Source of the DNA: Congeria kusceri
Lineage: Eukaryota; Mollusca; Bivalvia; Myida; Dreissenidae
Length of the DNA: 64,000 nt
NCBI GenBank assembly: GCA_027627225.1
Contig: CM051032.1
Span: 62,188,637 to 62,252,636 of the forward strand
Direction: 5' to 3'
Part shown: positions 60,346-64,000 of the stretch, piece after piece
Position numbering within the stretch: position 1 is the first letter of the stretch
How the letters are laid out: each line of letters opens with the position of its first letter
Notes under the pieces: model-generated
Databases searched by the model: none
Told to the model about the DNA's origin: nothing
The model's input: only the letters and a program-made list of their open reading frames with translations
Position numbers and translations under genes: made by a program

Positions 60346-60412
60346 TGCAATCGTGGTTGGCATGAAGCAAATGACGTCAAGCAATCGTGGTTGGCATGAA
60401 GCAAATGACGTC
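60346..60412. repeat. 34-bp direct duplication
   Basis: GCAATCGTGGTTGGCATGAA-GCAAATGACGTC occurs twice in tandem, separated by AA. Confidence 0.93.
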
Positions 60413-61143
60413 TCGCTTCTGCTGATTACACCTTAAGGTTAGTTGTAGCCTTATGTCAATCGGCAATCGTTAAAATGTTATTATCCTTCTTTGCCATTTA
60501 AATGTCACAAATATCGGTGGACTTCAAGTACAGGGAGTTGAGACTGCGTGTTGCAGTTACTGAAGTTAACGAAGTTAATATGAACACGGCATCATGAGGA
60601 AACCGATATATATTCTAACAGTGAATCAGATATGTGTAATGCCTAAGCATCAGTCAGTGTTACGTATTTTAATCAGAGTTTGTTTGATGATTAGAATTTA
60701 GGTTTATAAGAAGGAAGATGAATGGGTAATTGAAATAAATATTGAGACATACGGTTAAGTTAGTTTTGAATAGGTACTGAATAATACGAACATCTATACA
60801 ACAATTTGTTCAACATGTATCTACTGTTATCATGATTTACATATCATGTCCTTGGAGTGATCACAATTAATAACGTACATACCGGTAACAGTGTCTGTTA
60901 AGTAGGTCACTGTATTTGCAATATTTGGTATAAGCCTTTGAACCAAACACTACTGTGATAACGGTTATAATATTATTTTGAATACTTGATCATTTCGATG
61001 AATTGATGGTATACCATATTTATTTATTTGTATGTTTATATTTATCTTCTTTTCTCCCTTATGTTCTTATTTTTCGTATATTCGAATTATGTGTAGACAT
61101 AGTGACGTATGACGTATATACATTGTTATCTTAAGCGTCAACT
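60413..61143. other. Non-genic stretch
   Basis: Nothing recognised. Confidence 0.5.
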
Positions 61144-61381
61144 TCCGCTCAGAGATTTGACTGGTATCGAGCACAGCTCTAATCAAATCCCTGCCGTCAG
61201 AACAAACCACGTGATGATGATCGATTTAAATCTTCAAGATATTTTTATGGTTTTAATTAGTTATTTTCTTGTTCTGTTTTCATTATTGACTGCAAACAAT
61301 ATATAAAAAGTCCAATTATGTAGAAAATTGTACGGAGTTGCATTAAATAAGTAAAAATTACAAATACGTAATCCTTCCAGA
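61144..61381. repeat. Interspersed repeat family R, copy 3 (truncated at palindrome centre)
   Basis: Matches copies 1 and 2 from TCCGCTCAGAGATTTGACTG to AATCCTTCCAGA, then diverges precisely at the axis of the 24-bp palindrome. Confidence 0.88.
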
Positions 61382-61730
61382 TTTGCTTAAGCGTGCTATA
61401 CCGCAGTAAATGACAAAAACGAAAGGCGATATTTGTTTGCTCTGTCACGGGCCTCTCCCTTAAATTAAATCGTAATGATGCGTGGTTACGAGAAAACAAA
61501 CAACGAAATTGATATACCTAAATCAGCAGGTTTAGCGTGGGTCAAGAGCAAATAGCATTAAATATTACATTGTGTAATGTGCATGTTGTTGGTAAAGTTG
61601 ATATCATGAAATTTCATAAAAATTTTCACGAGAGCCGTATATATAATAGCATAATATATATAAATCGTATTGTTTTCATTCCATAAGATTTATTTCTTAT
61701 TTCTATCATAATTAAACACTTATTTACAAC

Positions 61731-62997
61731 TACGGTGCAATTACTTGAATTCGCGGGATACACATTTCGCGCACTTGCGATTGCGGACATATTCGCGCGG
61801 TCTTAAATTCGCGCAACTACGATTTTGAAAAAAAGACAATTGTTTTTTACACGAAATATGTGTTAATTATGCAATAACACGAAACACCAGACAGAACGCC
61901 AATGAAGGGTCCTATTGTGACAGCTTGTTTGTTGCAATAAACACGTATATTAGTACCGTATTTGGCTCTTCATTGACAACAGTGGTCGCAGATTTAGGCG
62001 AGACAATAAGGACAATATATCAAAATATGTCAAACTGACATCTTGTTGTTAATTAAGTGCCGATTGACGTACTCTTTTCGGCTCCACATCGCGGGCGCTA
62101 ATTCTTTACTCAAAAAATCAACTTGTGAAAAGTAACATCTTCATGTTCCTTTTACTCATTGTATTACTAGTGTTGAAAATCATGTCTTGCGCAACTGTGT
62201 TATAAAAATTCAATTTTGCTGTTATGCTTTACGAATTTTTTATAAAAATGTTTTACATGTGTTTTTATGGCAATTAATGCACCCACGCTTTCCATGCGGA
62301 TGACGTGATGTTATACATGTCGGCATAATTTTCTAGCAGAACAAAGGATTAACAAGGAATGCTCGTGCAGTTTAATGGTAAAATAGAATTTGTGTTTATA
62401 TCACGTGAACAGTAATGTTCGGAAAGGCGTTTCGGATTTCAAATTGATTATACGCGATTTGAAATTAATTACAAGGAATAATATAAGATCTCTATATTTT
62501 TATATACAAATGGAATATTTGACATATGGATATAACACATTAAGGATGTTAACAACAATGAAAAAATAAAGTTAATAACGTTTATGTTCTGAGGTCACGA
62601 AAATAGGCTATAGTGTATACATGTTTATTTAAATAAATGGACCCCGAGAATCGCGATATAGAGGATCTGCAGAGTATGACCCCATTTAAATGTGCGAAAA
62701 CGCCCACAATTATTTTAATTTAAAATAACAAAAATAATGCATTCATTAATCAGAATGAAGCCGATGAAGAAAACATTCAAAAACATTCATTAAAAACATT
62801 CGCATCCTAACATATTAGCATATCTGCGTATATTTACCAACTATTACCGACTTACATTTGAATGAACGTGTAAGCTCCCAAAGTGTTGCTACAGTACACA
62901 ATCGGTAAATTTTCACGGTGGTCATAAATTCGCGCAATGGCGGGAGCGCGAATAGCGCGAAAATTAGACCACCGCGAAAATTAGTGATCCCACTGTA
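61731..62997. mobile_element. Possible 1.27 kb element with CGCGAA-rich ends
   Basis: Both ends carry clusters of TTCGCG/CGCGAA words, striking in such AT-rich DNA. TACGGTGCAATTACTTGAAT-TCGCGG at 61731 and the complement of the right end (TACAGTGGGATCACTAATTT-TCGCGG) agree at 18 of 26 positions, so they may be eroded inverted termini. A local inverted pair, GGTGGTC/GACCACC, lies at 62920-62975. The interior is AT-rich and non-coding. Confidence 0.45.
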
Positions 62998-64000
62998 ATT
63001 AATTGACCGAGTAAAAGTCATTTCTGCGTCCATTGACTGCTTGCGAAACGGAGTTTTACATCCACTACCTACATATCTGTGTTCATAATGACGCCAACTT
63101 GTTACCATATAACCCCAAAGTAAAAATATCAGTTACTACTTAAACACTTACTTTCATACGCTTACTAGATCAGTTCGTACAAAACGTATAAATAAATCAG
63201 ACCACGTTCAATACGTCCGGTGCCCTGTCAACTAAACCTTAATTGATATGACTGCGATATCTTATCAAATAATCCCATTCATGCTTGCAGCTTATACTTT
63301 ACTCGCTGGCAATTAAATTGATAGCTGTAAGGAAGTACTGTTAAACGTTGTGCCAAGGCCTTGAATTAATGCAATTACTGTCCAGACATTGACGTCATCA
63401 ATGAGTATTCCAAGGAGGACTGACTCACACATGTCACATACTACAATAGGATGACTCGCCCGAATTACCAAGTTCGAAGAAAGCTATAATGACCTTTATT
63501 GGAAGGAAATGATTTAAGTGAAATAGAATTACTTTATATTATGATACCAATATTGTACATATTTCCGTATTGTGTGGTATAAATAATGTCATATGTGACT
63601 TTTGATTAAAATAATTACCAGAATATCATATCCCAGAGATATTATTGCAAATTTCATTGTTTTGTTTGTTGCTGCTATATTATACCAGCCTTAGTAAGAA
63701 TTCATGTTTCGTTTGAAGAGTGCATTCCACTTAATTAACGACACAATTTATATACATGTGTATGACATAAATAACTAAAGTATACCGTAAACTCTTCAAA
63801 GTACCGAATGCTGCAACAACAGTTTAATACTTAGATAGAAATTTTACATGAAATAATAATTTATGACGCCTGTTACAGTTTATCGTTCTAAGGATATGAT
63901 ATTTAAGTCATGAAAATATTTATTAGTTATATGCTAAACATGCCGTGGTAAATAATTGTGAAGTTTGTCCTACTTTTTGTGTCAACCCTGGGCAGACAAA
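62998..64000. other. Non-genic stretch
   Basis: Nothing recognised. Confidence 0.5.

Noticed and set aside
62815..63108. 97-codon minus-strand ORF
   Set aside because: Covers the CGCGAA-rich repeat end; no family resemblance.

Overview
The window is animal nuclear DNA: AT-rich, with no operons, no long open reading frames, and dense in short inverted-repeat transposons, minisatellites and eroded duplications. Seven copies of a GGCGTGTCGTGGGAAAACC fold-back repeat and a tRNA-derived SINE of a type common in bivalves point to a heterodont bivalve. From memory, unverified by any search, the fold-back repeat is typical of dreissenid mussels.

The only protein-coding sequence I can support is one exon on the minus strand at 22630-22826. 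It encodes a ubiquitin-like domain ending at a consensus splice donor and best resembles the N-terminus of midnolin. A CCAAT pair, a perfect CRE and an E-box lie behind it (22961-23244). Exon 2 was not found; 1-22629 would be intron or beyond. Other RNA/protein remnants are a decayed LINE reverse transcriptase (13311-13625), a SINE (16195-16498, minus) and a degenerate tRNA-like sequence (17749-17822).

Layout. 1-9 kb: minisatellites of 29, 42, about 35 and 30 bp, fold-back elements and a decayed hAT-like element. 9.4-20.6 kb: transposon territory, including a three-layer nest (a LINE remnant inside a 3.5 kb inverted-repeat element inside a MITE) and hAT MITEs. 22.4-23.3 kb: midnolin-like exon and promoter. 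25.3-27.8 kb: a 52-bp satellite with higher-order structure, split by an insertion. 28-33 kb: scattered repeats. 33.5-43.9 kb: eroded segmental duplications; one copy carries a 1.29 kb element with a 6-bp target duplication and a visible empty site in its paralogue, and the end carries a hairpin-rich array of about 34 GAGCAT-N-ATGCTC palindromes with inverted termini. 44.6-51 kb: a hAT-like element and a 4.2 kb element with about 460-bp inverted repeats and an exact 8-bp target duplication. 51-64 kb: 40-, 34-, 43- and 44-bp minisatellites, more MITEs, and a CGCGAA-rich element.

Almost every short ORF here is a by-product of repeats or chance. Target duplications and nesting order were read directly from the sequence; family names rest on general knowledge of TIR/TSD rules.
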